Below, piece after piece: positions 1 through 10,423 of a DNA stretch of 64,000 nt; within the stretch, counting starts at the first letter, position 1; each line of letters starts with the position of its first letter. The translations under genes were made by a program, and so were the position numbers. The stretch lies in the NCBI RefSeq assembly GCF_000281045.1, contig NW_008246073.1:187495-251494 (forward strand), written 5' to 3'. The notes under the pieces were generated by a model, which worked only from the letters and a program-made list of their open reading frames with translations, did not search any database and was not told the origin of the DNA. Origin of the DNA: Saprolegnia diclina VS20. Taxonomy: Eukaryota; Oomycota; Saprolegniomycetes; Saprolegniales; Saprolegniaceae.

Positions 1-1286
1 TCAACGCCGGCGCCGTACGGGCCTGGTGTCACGGGTGCACGCCATCTTCGCCAAGTCTAGGTGCTATTCATGTCGGCGCTACTCTTAACCTCTATATGTG
101 ACGAATACAATATGTCTTTTGATATGGTCAATCTCTGTCGCATCCTTTGCTGTGTGATTCATGCCTCGTACGCTGTAAAGAAATTGCGTTCCGTTCGTTC
201 ATCCGGCTCAAATGCTACGTTTTCGCTTTGATACCTCGATATATGGCTCACGTTTACTTGTCCGTGTCCGCAACTGCTGGCACGGAGGGACATCAATCTT
301 CTTCTTCTTCGTGCTGTTCACTGGACCGAGAAAATCGTGCTGTTCACTGGACCGAGAAAGTCGACACAAGCAGATGTCGGTCCTTTTTCGACCATGCTCG
401 CTCCACGTCCATAACAATGTTTTTGCTTGCGAACGCACTTCGGCCACCTCGCCCGACAACCATGACGAATATATCCTCGATAAGGAATATACATGTCATG
501 ATTGGCACCAGCAGCGTAGACTAGAGATGACAATGAATGCGCCACTGGCAGTCAATAGCTGCAGTTCGTCACCTAGAGCAAACGGGGGGAGCCATCGGGT
601 GACGCTCAAGCGAGCAACTACAAACCCAGCTGCACACACTCGAGGATGCCACGTGCTCGTCCCATTGAAGTCTACGAATGAACCGACTATGAATGGAGCC
701 ACAATAGTGCGTCGATCGGAAGGATGGTCCCCGCACCCTCTCTGACGAAGGTTAGGTCACTCTGACAAGGGCTAGGGCAATGGATCTGCATGCATGTACG
801 ACGGGCATCAACGGGCTAGCGCAGGAACAATATGTGTACTGCAGGAGCACATTTGACCACACATTCACTACAATAGTACTAGTAGTACAATAAATGATCT
901 CGACCAAAGAGACAACTTTCTTACTTTCTCTGCCTCTCGCCAACTTAAGGTTAGTGCAGTCGACAATGTACTAGCGAGGAGCATGAGCGCCTGTGTACTC
1001 GTTGCCTCTCAGTGTCCTTTGTCGTACTAGTATATCAATAATACTAGTGTACGGATGGACACCCACCGCAAAGCAAGTAGAAGGACGGAGCTGGCAGCAC
1101 GCCACGCCAAACCTTTCACATTCGATATGTACGAATATTAAAACGTACAGGTTGTACGGCGACCAGGGATTGGCTGCCGGATACGTAGTATAGATAGGGA
1201 CATTTGTAGGGTGGCGTCCGGATACGAAGCTTCGACATTTTTTCGAGCGCAGTTTAGGCTTCCACACAATCCAAGGACGACCAAGC
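1..1286. other. intergenic, no gene supported
   Basis: I see no credible coding region here. The open frames are short, overlap on both strands and resemble no family I know. The only local structure is a near-perfect tandem duplication with a 26-bp period at 309-359. The last few hundred bases before 1287 presumably hold the promoter of the helicase gene. Confidence 0.5.
309..359. repeat. 26-bp-period tandem duplication
   Basis: Two copies of a 25-base unit beginning TCGTGCTGTTCACTGG lie head to tail, starting at 309 and 335, separated by one base. They sit in non-coding sequence, and no further copy was noticed nearby. Confidence 0.85.
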
Positions 1287-2591
1287 ATGGGCCGTGAAGA
1301 CCGACGTGGCGAGAACCTCATCGAGGGCAAGAACATCGAGTTCACGACGACGTCGGGCCTGGACGTCGTCCCGACCTTCGAGGCGCTGGGCCTCAAGGAA
1401 GACCTGCTGCGTGGCATCTACGCCTACGGCTTTGAGAAGCCGTCGGCCATCCAGCAGCGCGCGATCAAGCCGGCCGTCCAGGGCCGCGACCTCATTGCGC
1501 AGTCGCAGTCGGGTACGGGTAAGACGGCAGTCTTCTCGATCTCGATCCTGCAGTCGCTCGACTGCAGCAGCAACGAGACGCAGGCGCTCGTGCTCAGCCC
1601 GACGCGCGAGCTCGCCGAGCAGACGCAGAAGGTGCTCTTGGCCCTTGGCGACTACATGAACGTGCAGTGCCATGCGTGCATTGGTGGCAAGTCCATTGGC
1701 GAAGACATTCGCCGCCTCGACTTTGGCGTCCAAGTCGTCTCGGGCACGCCGGGCCGCGTCTTTGACATGATCCGCCGCCGCAACCTGCGCACGCGCAACA
1801 TCAAAATGCTCGTCATTGACGAAGCCGACGAGATGCTCAACAAGGGCTTCAAGGAACAGATCTACGACATTTACCGGTACGACCCAACCACACCAACCTG
1901 GAAAAGGGCCCATCGTGTGCGTAGGTACTTGCCGCCGTCGACGCAGGTGCTGCTCATCAGTGCGACCATGCCGGCCGAAGTGCTCGAGATGACCAAAAAG
2001 TTTATGAACGAGCCCGTCAAGGTGCTCGTGAAGCGCGATGAGCTGACGCTCGAGGGCATCAAGCAGTTCTTCGTCGCTGTCGAGAAGGAAGAGTGGAAGT
2101 TTGACACGCTCTGCGACCTCTACGACACGCTCACGATCACGCAGGCCGTGATCTTTTGCAACACAAAGCGAAAGGTCGACTGGCTCACGACCAAGATGCG
2201 CGAAGCCAACTTTACGGTCGCGTCCATGCACGGCGATATGCCCCAGAAGGAGCGTGACGCGATCATGCAGGAGTTCCGGTCGGGCGGCTCGCGCGTGCTC
2301 ATCACGACCGACATCTGGGGCCGCGGTCTCGACGTGCAGCAGGTGTCGCTCGTCATTTGTTACGATCTCCCGAGCAACCGCGAACTCTACATCCATCGGT
2401 AGCCACCTCCTTTGAGTGTGCAGTTGTGATACGGCTTATTGTGTAGCATTGGCCGATCGGGTCGATTTGGCCGCAAGGGTGTGGCCATCAACTTTGTCAA
2501 GGACGAGGACATTCGCATCCTCCGCGATATCGAGCAGTTTTACTCGACGCAGATCGACGAGATGCCGATGAACGTCGCCGACCTCATTTAA
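1287..2591 (+). CDS. EIF4A3: eIF4A-III/FAL1-type DEAD-box RNA helicase
   Basis: ATP-dependent RNA helicase of the eIF4A family, closest by eye to eIF4A-III, the exon-junction-complex ATPase (FAL1 in yeast). Exons 1287-1876, 1925-2398 and 2447-2591 give 402 residues, the normal length. Visible motifs are the Q motif ([10 protein letters not shown]), Walker A (SQSGTGKTA), PTRELA, DEAD (VIDEADEML), SAT, the eIF4A-III-like stretch [29 protein letters not shown], and [13 protein letters not shown] split by intron 2. The C terminus ([15 protein letters not shown]) matches the family end. Both introns are 48 bp. Intron 1 contains no in-frame stop, so retention would insert 16 residues. Motif V reads DIWGRGLD where I would expect D-V/I-W-A-R-G. 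The first ATG gives the usual N terminus. Confidence 0.96.
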
Positions 2592-3122
2592 GAAGACCGC
2601 CGATACCAGTGTCGCGACTAATACTACGTGCTATCTACGACAATTTGTAGCCCTCGCACGCGCTGGTCCTTGATCTTTCCGCGTCCGTGGTCGTCACTGC
2701 GACCGACTTTGCTATGTGCCTTGTGTTTCGGCACTGTATGCTTGTGGTACACAACCTTGGTCCATCTCTATCTCGTTGGCTGTCTGTGGCAGTAGTTGCC
2801 TTATACAGTGGTGGAGCACTGGGTATTCCTATCCACACAGCTCTCGAACCACAAGGTCGAGACAAGGCAATATGTTTGTATCAATCTATCAGTAGATAGT
2901 CCGACCGAGAAACCGTTAGGATGGGACTGTCAGGAGCCTGTGGCCAGGGCTCCGGCAGTCAGCTAGTTTTAGTTGCCTATTGGCCTCATAGTACACACGC
3001 CAGTGTTTGGGAGTACGGCCTCCCTTTGGCGTTGTCTTCGAAGCGGAAACGGTCACACTGACTCGACCAAGGGAATACCTATTCGCTTGATTTCATTCAA
3101 CATGAAAGGAATCTAAGAGCTC
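2592..3122. other. intergenic, nothing recognised
   Basis: This stretch lies between the helicase and the converging broken copy A. Only short unsupported open frames are present. Confidence 0.5.
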
Positions 3123-4600
3123 TTATACAGGTCTACCCGTGCATGTTATAGAGTGTGCAGTCGTGTCCTGGGGTATCGTAAAAACGGTCATGCGTGGCGG
3201 GGGCGCTTGTGCCTGTACGTCCGTCGCCTCCTCGTCGAGACGCGAGAGCTTCTTCTTGCAGCCCATTACTGCGTCCGCGACGCTCGCCATAGCCTTCGTC
3301 TTGGCACGGTGCACGTCCCATTCGGCCTTGGACACTTGGCCCGGCTGGGGCATCTTGGTCCAGTGGACAAAGCCGTCATTCCAACGGGATTCGGTTTTGG
3401 CCAGGACGTGATTCCGAAAGAGGACTTGAACGTTCGAGCAAACCGTCCGCTCTTGGTAAAAGTGGACTCGTTGATGTTTGGGTCGTCCAAGAACGCTCGC
3501 ACCGTCTTGCAGTCGTCGCAATGCGTCGGGTCCAGCGCCACGTCGCGCATCCCAAAATCCACAATCGAGGGCAGCGGCGGCGTCGCCTCGTACCGAGTTA
3601 CGACTGCCAACGCGAGCGGTCGAAAAGCCGCGACGGTGCGCGGGAGACGCTCAACTAGAGGCACGAGAAAGTCGCGCGTGGCAAAGATGTCGGTCGGTAG
3701 CGCCTCCAGCCATGCGCTCAGAAATGGCGTGAGCGAGTCCGGCGCCAAGTAGTGAAGGAGTCTCTCCGCCGCGAGCAAAAGGGCCCACCCCATGCACGTA
3801 ATGTATTCCGCGCTCCATTCGTCGCTGTCGGGCCACGCCACTTTGTCGAGCAGCGACGGGATCGAGCGGTGGATGTAGTCCACGATGAGCGAACCCAAGA
3901 CACCGAGGTCGACTCGGTTTCTCGCCAACGGACCGATGGCGCGCAGTATCAGAAGGCCGTAGCGCGCCACGCACTTTTCAAAGAGGGCGGCGTCGAGACG
4001 ATGTGCCCTTTGCGCCAACACGAGCACGCTGCGGACAACGTCGACGTCAGTGACGCTTTGCGGCGCGAGCACATAGGCCGAGTCGTCCGAGTCGTCCGAG
4101 TGGTGGCGCGGCCGTCGCTCTGGGACTTGGTCCAACGCAACAAAGATGGTATCGAGAACGCTCTCTGACAGCGGCAGTAATGGCTGGGCGAGCGCGGCCG
4201 AGGCCAGACCGACCGCAACGACCGTGAGTGGATTCGAGTCCGCGGCTAGCTTGGACAGAACAGAAGGGCGCGCTGGAAAGAGATATGCGTCGACTGCAGC
4301 GACGAGCACCGGTGGCAAGCAGTGGCCCAAATAGTTGGCATCGGCCCGTTGCGGCGCTGTCGTCACGTAGTGTTCGAGCAAGAGCATGGGCGTGAGCAAG
4401 TCCGAGGCGCGGCCGGGCCAGTTCTTGTTGAGAAGGTCAATCACGGACGTCGCTCGCACGACGTCGTAGCAGCTAGAGCTGGATTCGATAAACACGTCGT
4501 GATTGGCTGCAATGGATGTCAACATGACTTCGCTGTCGTCGCAACGGCCGAACCCTCTGCGACGGCGCCGTTCGAGGACGCGGTCGCGCAGCTAACGACT
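3123..4600 (-). pseudogene. 2OG-oxygenase-like family, copy A (5'-truncated, frameshifted)
   Basis: This is a remnant of the family whose intact member lies at 5294-8125. From about 4595 to 3400 the minus strand reads like the second half of that protein: LLEHYVTTAP, then LPPVLVAAVDAYLFP, LAQRAHRLDAALFEKC and LDPTHCDDCKTVRAFL. Near 3400 the similarity moves to another frame, which carries the C-terminal signature MPQPGQVSKAEWDVHRAK and ends at 3123. The N-terminal 500 or so residues, including the oxygenase-like domain, are missing, and the ATG at 4525 falls inside the conserved region rather than at a true start. I infer a pseudogene with one frame break; an assembly error at the break cannot be excluded. 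Confidence 0.75.
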
Positions 4601-4729
4601 GACAAAGCCGCGTTGCGGGTGCTCGCGCCATCGCACGCAGCGCTGTCAGCGACTGTGCATGACGCTTAAGAAGCTCAAGGGCACGCTCTCGTTGAAGAAC
4701 TAGGTTGAAGAAACCACGACGCACAGTGC

Positions 4730-5012
4730 GTGCGGGGTCTCGTCTCGCTTGATCACTATGCTCACGCGACAGGTTCGCAGCTCGCGGATGCCAAAAACGT
4801 CGGGCATTGCCTCCCGCCGGTCCCCGTCACCGCCGTCGACAGCTTCCTCTTTGGTCCTTGCCTGTCGATCGTGTCGGTGCATGGCTTGCGCTGGATCGCA
4901 CCAAGTCACCGTTGATGCCCAGCATCGCTGCCGCCGTGAAGACGGTGCAGTCGCTTGCAGCTACATCCGACAAGAACAAGCCAGTACCAGTCTCAAAACG
5001 GCCTCGTTGACC
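4730..5012 (+). pseudogene. 2OG-oxygenase-like family, inverted internal-deletion fragment
   Basis: On the plus strand, opposite to its neighbours, about 60 residues match the middle of the family: SQLADAKNVGHCLPPV followed by TAVDSFLFGPCLSIV, like copy A's NYLGHCLPPVLVAAVDAYLF. Shortly after, in another frame, comes a family C-terminal end (AAAVKTVQSLAATSDK then PVSKRPR and stop), like copy C's ASKRPR. Almost everything between is missing. It looks like an inverted, internally deleted copy lying head to head with copy A. Confidence 0.7.
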
Positions 5013-5293
5013 TAGGTTCCTGCGGAGTGGGCTGGTACGAAACCTCGTTTTGAGAGAAAGTGAAACTGATAGTCAAGTGTCCGTTGTACGGATCGATGGA
5101 AACGGACAGGACAGACAGACAAATAATCCCCGTGGGCTGATGTAACCAGAGGTTCCCACCCGTATATATTTTTATTCCCTTGCTTTATTCCCTTGCCTCG
5201 TCAAGTAGTCAAATGGGCCCAAAACATAGCGAGATAGCGAGTGCTCGATTGCACATCATTTGCAAACGCAAATTCTTTTTTTACGTTGACTGC

Positions 5294-8125
5294 TTACAAA
5301 AGCCTCAAGCGCTTGGCTGGCGGCACCTCCGTTTCCCTCGTCTCGTCTTCATGTGTCGCGTCTCGCAGCTTGTGCTTCAATTGCTCGATGAATGCCGTCA
5401 CACGCGCCAACATCGCGACCTTCGCTTTGTGCGCGCGCCACTCGGGCTCTGAGACTTGACCCGGCTGCCGTACTTTTTCAAGGCGCACCGAACCCTCGAG
5501 AAATATTCGATCCTTGTCCGCGGGATCCGTGTCGACAAAGCAGAGACGGGCGGCGTCTGCGTCCCCAATGCGCACGAGGTTCGGGCACAGCTCGTTTCTA
5601 CCGCAATGACAGGGCTGCGACGCCTTGTCGGCTTCGCGCGCAAATTCGTGGGCATTACGACACTGGTAGCAATGTTCATTGTCGAGGCTTGGGTGTGGTT
5701 GCATTTCAAAGTTGGTGACGTCTGGCAGCGGCGGCTCGGCAGCGAACCGCTCGACGACCGTCTTTGCCACTAGCCGATAGACTGCAGAGGCTTGGTCAAG
5801 GCGCACCACAACCGGCAAGAGCAGACTGTCGATGGCATCGAGCGTCGTCGGCAGAGTTTGCAACCACCTCGCAGCAAAGGCAAGGGTAAGGTTTGGCGCC
5901 ACAAGCTTCAACGCGAGCACCGTGTCGAGGAAGAGAAAGACGCCGATCTGGGTGGCAGCGTCGTCCTCGGCCGCGTACACGGGGCGGCGCCACGCCTTTT
6001 CCCACACCGAGTTGTCCGCGAGCGTCTCGGCCACACTATCGACGTAGTCGACAAGCAGTGGGCTTAAAAGCGCCGTGTCTTCAAGTTGCGACGTGATCGA
6101 GGCGACGGCAGGGAGCATCCCGAGACCCCAAATGCCCGTGCACGTGGCAAATAGCCCAGCGTCAAATCGCTGCGTGAGACTCGCCAAGGCAAGAACGGCG
6201 GCAGGGACATCGATGCGGTGTCGAAGAGCAGCTGCATAATCTTGTGGCATCGCTCGCACGGCCTCGAGGATCTCGTCCACCACGGCCACCGGCAGTGGGA
6301 GCAAGGGCTGGCAGCGCGCCGCCGACGCCAGACCCACAGCAATATCCTGGAGTAGGTCAAGGCCGTGGGTTGGTAGATCAAAGCTCATGACCGCCGGGAG
6401 CGCTGGAAAGAGGTAGGCGTCAATGGCTGTGACGAGAACCGGCGGGAGGCGTACGTAGTTAGCGTCGTAGAGTTGCGCCACCGTCGTTTGCACATAGTGC
6501 TCAAGCAAGAGAAGACCCTTGAGAAAGATTGGGCCACGGTTTTGTAAACGTTTGTTGGTGAGCAGACCCGGCGTTGCCCGCACGACATGGTAGCAGCGCT
6601 TGAAGAGCTCAGCGTCGAGCGCCTGACCAAGCGATGGGCACACGGGCGACTCAGTGTCGAGGCCAGCTAAGCTCGTGAGCAGATGGAGAGCTTCATCTGC
6701 ATGCGTCCTGATCCAGCGCTGGACGAGTCGAAGCACGGCAGTCTCCAGCGGGCCCCAGCCATGCATCGCCAAGAGACTGTGGATGACGGGTGCGATATCG
6801 ACCAACGGAAGCACGTCCTCGACCGTGATGTAGTCCGAAATAAAGAGACTGGAGAGCTCGACGTTCTTTAGGGCCACCAAGATCCGCTGCATGCGCTTGA
6901 GGTGCCGCGGGACGTGTTGCTGCTGTCGTTCGACCGACAAGTAGATACGCATGGCGTGCGACTCGATGGGCAAGGGATTTGAGACGTGAAAGATGGACAT
7001 GGCCGCCAGCACGAGCTCCCGCGTCTTTGAAATACCAAGGTACGCATCATCATCGTCCTTGTTGTCCTGTGCCGTGAGCCGCTGCGCCAAAATGAAAAAG
7101 GCTTTGGCCATCCCGACCAAGTTCAACCGGTGGCGCTTGGGCCAAAAGACAATGGCGCGTGATGGTCCATGAAACTCGGGGGCAGTTGGCGGCGGCAACG
7201 ACAAGAAACCTTCGATGGTCGTGCGACGGCAGTCGCGGACAACGTCATCTGGAATGCCGCACGACGGATGCGGCAAAAACGTCTCGATCGTCGTGCCGGT
7301 GAGATCGGCGAGGCCGACGTCGTAGCATCCCGTCGCGACAAGAGCGTCCACAAACGCCATGTCCAGACCCATGAGCGACTCAAACGAGAGTCGGTCGTCA
7401 GACGTAAAAAGCTCCGTGCCGACGCGCTGGATCGTTGCGACGCCCGACTGCCCGAGAGCCTTGAATGCTGCGATCGCAGCGTCAAGCGTCGGCGGCACCA
7501 AGTGCATCGGTCCGTCAATGTAGTACAATCGATAGACAAGGGCGACGCGGCGCCCGGACGTGATCGCTTCAGATGTGATCGTCGTCGAGAGAAATGTGGC
7601 AGCGAACGCGGTCTCGACCAGCGGCGTGTTGTCATCAACTGTATGCGACTGGCCACCGTACGTGAGCGTGAGAGCGCCGCCTTTGTGGGCAGACGGAAGC
7701 CATAGGATGACGACGCCAAAGGTCGTAGCGCATATGGCCTCGTCATCGGTCGGACGCAAACAAAAGCTCTCGGCGTCCCCGATGTCGTCGACGACCATGT
7801 GCGACAGCACCATCTTGGCGTCGCTTGACGGCACGACGGCATCGACAGAGCCGTCGTACACTGTGGAGAGCATGTCGTCGTAGTGCTGCGCGTAGCGTTG
7901 ATCAATGACAATGTCGGAGGACGGGATGACCTTCGTGTCGGGGTACAAGGTCGCAATCTGCTTTGCTTGCGCAGCGCCGAGCGGCCACGAGAGCGGCTCG
8001 TCCATGCCGGCGAGCGTCAAGAGGATGGGCGCTGGGTGCGGTAGTGCGCCGCTCGCAGCAAATGTGCTCGGCGCGTGGAGCAGGTCGTACGCAGCTTCGA
8101 ACGCGGCCGTGCTTGGGTTCGACAT
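5294..8125 (-). CDS. large 2OG-Fe(II)-oxygenase-like protein, intact copy B
   Basis: An intronless gene of 943 residues starting MSNPSTAAFEAAYDLL; copy C starts in the same way, supporting this ATG over an in-frame one at 8242. Residues about 20-230 resemble the double-stranded beta-helix 2OG oxygenase domain of fungal and oomycete proteins, with TTFGVVILWLPSAHKGG and ITSGRRVALVYRL. In my alignment from memory the iron-binding His of HxD is Thr (TDD) and the distal His is also lost, while the 2-oxoglutarate-binding Arg (SGRR) is kept, so it may be a pseudoenzyme. The rest is an alpha-rich region ending in a Cys-rich patch (EHCYQC, CHCGRNELC) and a conserved RQPGQVSEPEWRAHKAK segment. It is the only open member of the local family. 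Its role is unknown. Confidence 0.8.
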   Translation of the reverse strand: MSNPSTAAFEAAYDLLHAPSTFAASGALPHPAPILLTLAGMDEPLSWPLGAAQAKQIATLYPDTKVIPSSDIVIDQRYAQHYDDMLSTVYDGSVDAVVPSSDAKMVLSHMVVDDIGDAESFCLRPTDDEAICATTFGVVILWLPSAHKGGALTLTYGGQSHTVDDNTPLVETAFAATFLSTTITSEAITSGRRVALVYRLYYIDGPMHLVPPTLDAAIAAFKALGQSGVATIQRVGTELFTSDDRLSFESLMGLDMAFVDALVATGCYDVGLADLTGTTIETFLPHPSCGIPDDVVRDCRRTTIEGFLSLPPPTAPEFHGPSRAIVFWPKRHRLNLVGMAKAFFILAQRLTAQDNKDDDDAYLGISKTRELVLAAMSIFHVSNPLPIESHAMRIYLSVERQQQHVPRHLKRMQRILVALKNVELSSLFISDYITVEDVLPLVDIAPVIHSLLAMHGWGPLETAVLRLVQRWIRTHADEALHLLTSLAGLDTESPVCPSLGQALDAELFKRCYHVVRATPGLLTNKRLQNRGPIFLKGLLLLEHYVQTTVAQLYDANYVRLPPVLVTAIDAYLFPALPAVMSFDLPTHGLDLLQDIAVGLASAARCQPLLPLPVAVVDEILEAVRAMPQDYAAALRHRIDVPAAVLALASLTQRFDAGLFATCTGIWGLGMLPAVASITSQLEDTALLSPLLVDYVDSVAETLADNSVWEKAWRRPVYAAEDDAATQIGVFLFLDTVLALKLVAPNLTLAFAARWLQTLPTTLDAIDSLLLPVVVRLDQASAVYRLVAKTVVERFAAEPPLPDVTNFEMQPHPSLDNEHCYQCRNAHEFAREADKASQPCHCGRNELCPNLVRIGDADAARLCFVDTDPADKDRIFLEGSVRLEKVRQPGQVSEPEWRAHKAKVAMLARVTAFIEQLKHKLRDATHEDETRETEVPPAKRLRLL

Positions 8126-8433
8126 GGCACTCAAAAAATAGCATGAACAATACCGCCGGCCGCAATGAAACGGTCGGCTGGCACCAGTCAATTGGCCGTT
8201 TGGGAATACTTGAAGAGTATTTGAGTAATTTGTAATTGGCATTTATTGCATAATTGTTTTGCAATATGCTGCTCCGGCATCGAGCCCACAGAGGATGCAT
8301 CGCCTGCAGATTCTCCGAGATGCAGGCAAATACAAGGACCAAGGTATGGTATATACCTCCGCAAGCTTGTCTTGTTCCCACTGAGTGCCACCAAGGGTAT
8401 TATATGCAATGACGGCGCGTTGAGTGTGTTCAA
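8126..8433. other. spacer upstream of copy B
   Basis: This 308-bp spacer presumably carries the promoter of copy B, which reads leftwards. Nothing specific was recognised. It is AT-richer than the flanking coding sequence. Confidence 0.4.
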
Positions 8434-10423
8434 TTACTTGTGATGCTGCCGGGGTCGCTTCGACGCGGGTGCTTGATTCTCCTTCTCGTGTCGTTGGGTC
8501 CGAGCTGCGATCGACCGTAGTTGCTCCCTGGCATTGGCCACAATCGGGCTGTGCTCGCCATTTTCTGGATGGCAACCGCGTGTGCCTTCCACGCGGACTC
8601 CGTCACTTGGCCAGGCTGGGGCAGCTTCAAATTGGTACGGGAAGATCCATTGTAGCTCGAAGGCGAGGCGAGACGGGTCGAATGAGCATTGATAATGCAA
8701 GTGATCGCATCGCACCGACGATATTGGTGTGAGTTTAGCTTGGCCTCGTCGGGGCTCTGCACAAACTTGCGCACGTCGCTGCATTGCGCACAGTGCGTCG
8801 GATCCAGCTCAATGTCGCACATTGCAAAGCTGACCTACATCGGCAGTGTCGGAAGCGCTTCAAAGCGCACAATCAGCGGGCGTGCCAACCGCCAGAGCAC
8901 CTTGACCGTTGAGCCGTGCATCGCGGCAGGTGCAGCGAGTGTACTTGGGAGCGCCACAAGTCATACCCGAAGGAACGGGGTACCGTTCGTGGGCGAAAGC
9001 CGCTGGAGAAGGTCGACCGCATCGAGCAAGAGGCGTACACCAATCGCGTCGGAAGTATCGCGGTACATCCTATCGTCTTTAGACCAGCTGGAGCGCCAAT
9101 AGTTGGGTGAGACGAGTGTCGTGGGCCCGCGGCGGAGGTACGCACGCATTCACGAAGGGGGTGACCTTGCTAAAGTTGGGGCAATGCCGGGTACGGAGGG
9201 TCCGTAGCGCCGGCAGCAACTTGAGGTCCCAGAGTTTGACACATTTCTCAAAAAATGCCGCGTCGACTCGGTTTGTCGCGAGCGCCAAGTGGAGGATGCT
9301 CTGGATGACCTTCACTCGCATGCATAGCACCGTGTGCCCGTTGAGTGTTGGGTCGGTCACGGCACGTACAATGCAGTCAATCACTGTCCATGACAGCGGC
9401 AGCGATGGCTATCACGCTGCCGCAGAGGCAAGACCGACGGCAACCACGCGGACCATGTCGGTAGCCGTGCTTGGCCATGATCGACGGGCGCGGTGCAAAG
9501 AGGTAGGCATCGACAGCAGCAACAAGCACCGGTGGGAGGCGGTGGCCGACGTAGTTGGCTTTGTGCAGTTGTGGCGCCGTCGTCGTCACGAAATGTTCGA
9601 GCAGCAGAATGTTCTTGACAAAGTCCGAGTTGCGACCATACCAGTCTTCCTCGGTGCCAAAAGAATTCGGGACAAGACCGGGCATCGCCAGCACGATGTC
9701 ATAACACCGCTAGAAATGCTCGACCTGGAGAGGCTGTCGGAGTGGTGGGCATACCGACTTCTCGTTGTTGACGAGGCCAGCCAAGTTCGTGAGCAGCTGA
9801 AGAAGTTCGAGTATTTTACAATCCAGCGCTGGACGAGCCCGAACATCGCTGGCTAGAGCAGCTCCCAGCCATGCATGACGAAGAGATCGTGGAGCCAGAC
9901 GGCAATACCGACAAAGGTAATGGTGAGCACGTCGCGTACGAAGGCGACCGTGAGATCAAAGTCGTCGAGCACATCCAGAATGAGCTGGAGCTTCTGGAGC
10001 GGCGAGAGAGGTCCACTGTTGCGAGTGCCTGTGACGAGCGATAGTCGCTGTCTACAAAGGTCATGTTCGGAATCCTGCATTGCAAGCGTGCCAGTTTTGG
10101 TACCGTGGAAGACAAAGAAAGCCGCAAGACATAGCTCGCGAAGCTCGTCGGGGCCTTTTCCACTTCGTGGCGCCGTGAGTTCAGAGACAACCATGTCGAC
10201 GATGTTCGGTGCACAAGCCATGCGCGGTGGCGCTTGGGCCAAAAAGCGAGGACGGGGCGGGGCGCTTGCCAGTCACTTATGATCGGTGGGTGGTACAAGA
10301 GCGCCTGCGGGGTCAAGGGATTGTACAAAACAGTTTATATCCTTGCGGATCGCACACGAAACGCACTTCGGGATCGCCGAGGTGCGCGATGGCGGCCTCG
10401 TACGCCGCCGTCGCAGGGTTCAT
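8434..10423 (-). pseudogene. 2OG-oxygenase-like family, copy C (internally deleted, multiply frameshifted)
   Basis: A recognisable start lies at 10423 (MNPATAAYEAAIAHLGDP, compare copy B MSNPSTAAFEAAYDLL) but soon reaches a stop. The next recognisable piece is already the post-domain motif (VLAFWPKRHR, near 10230), so the oxygenase-like domain has been deleted. Further family segments follow in different frames: LHDLFVMHGWELL near 9860, RLPPVLVAAVDAYLF near 9500, IELDPTHCAQCSDVRKFV near 8800, LPQPGQVTESAWKAHA near 8600, and a terminal ASKRPR. It is a clear pseudogene with at least four frame changes. Confidence 0.8.

Noticed and set aside
1254-2396. A 380-codon minus-strand frame
   Set aside because: It is an antisense shadow of the eIF4A-III gene, with no family resemblance.
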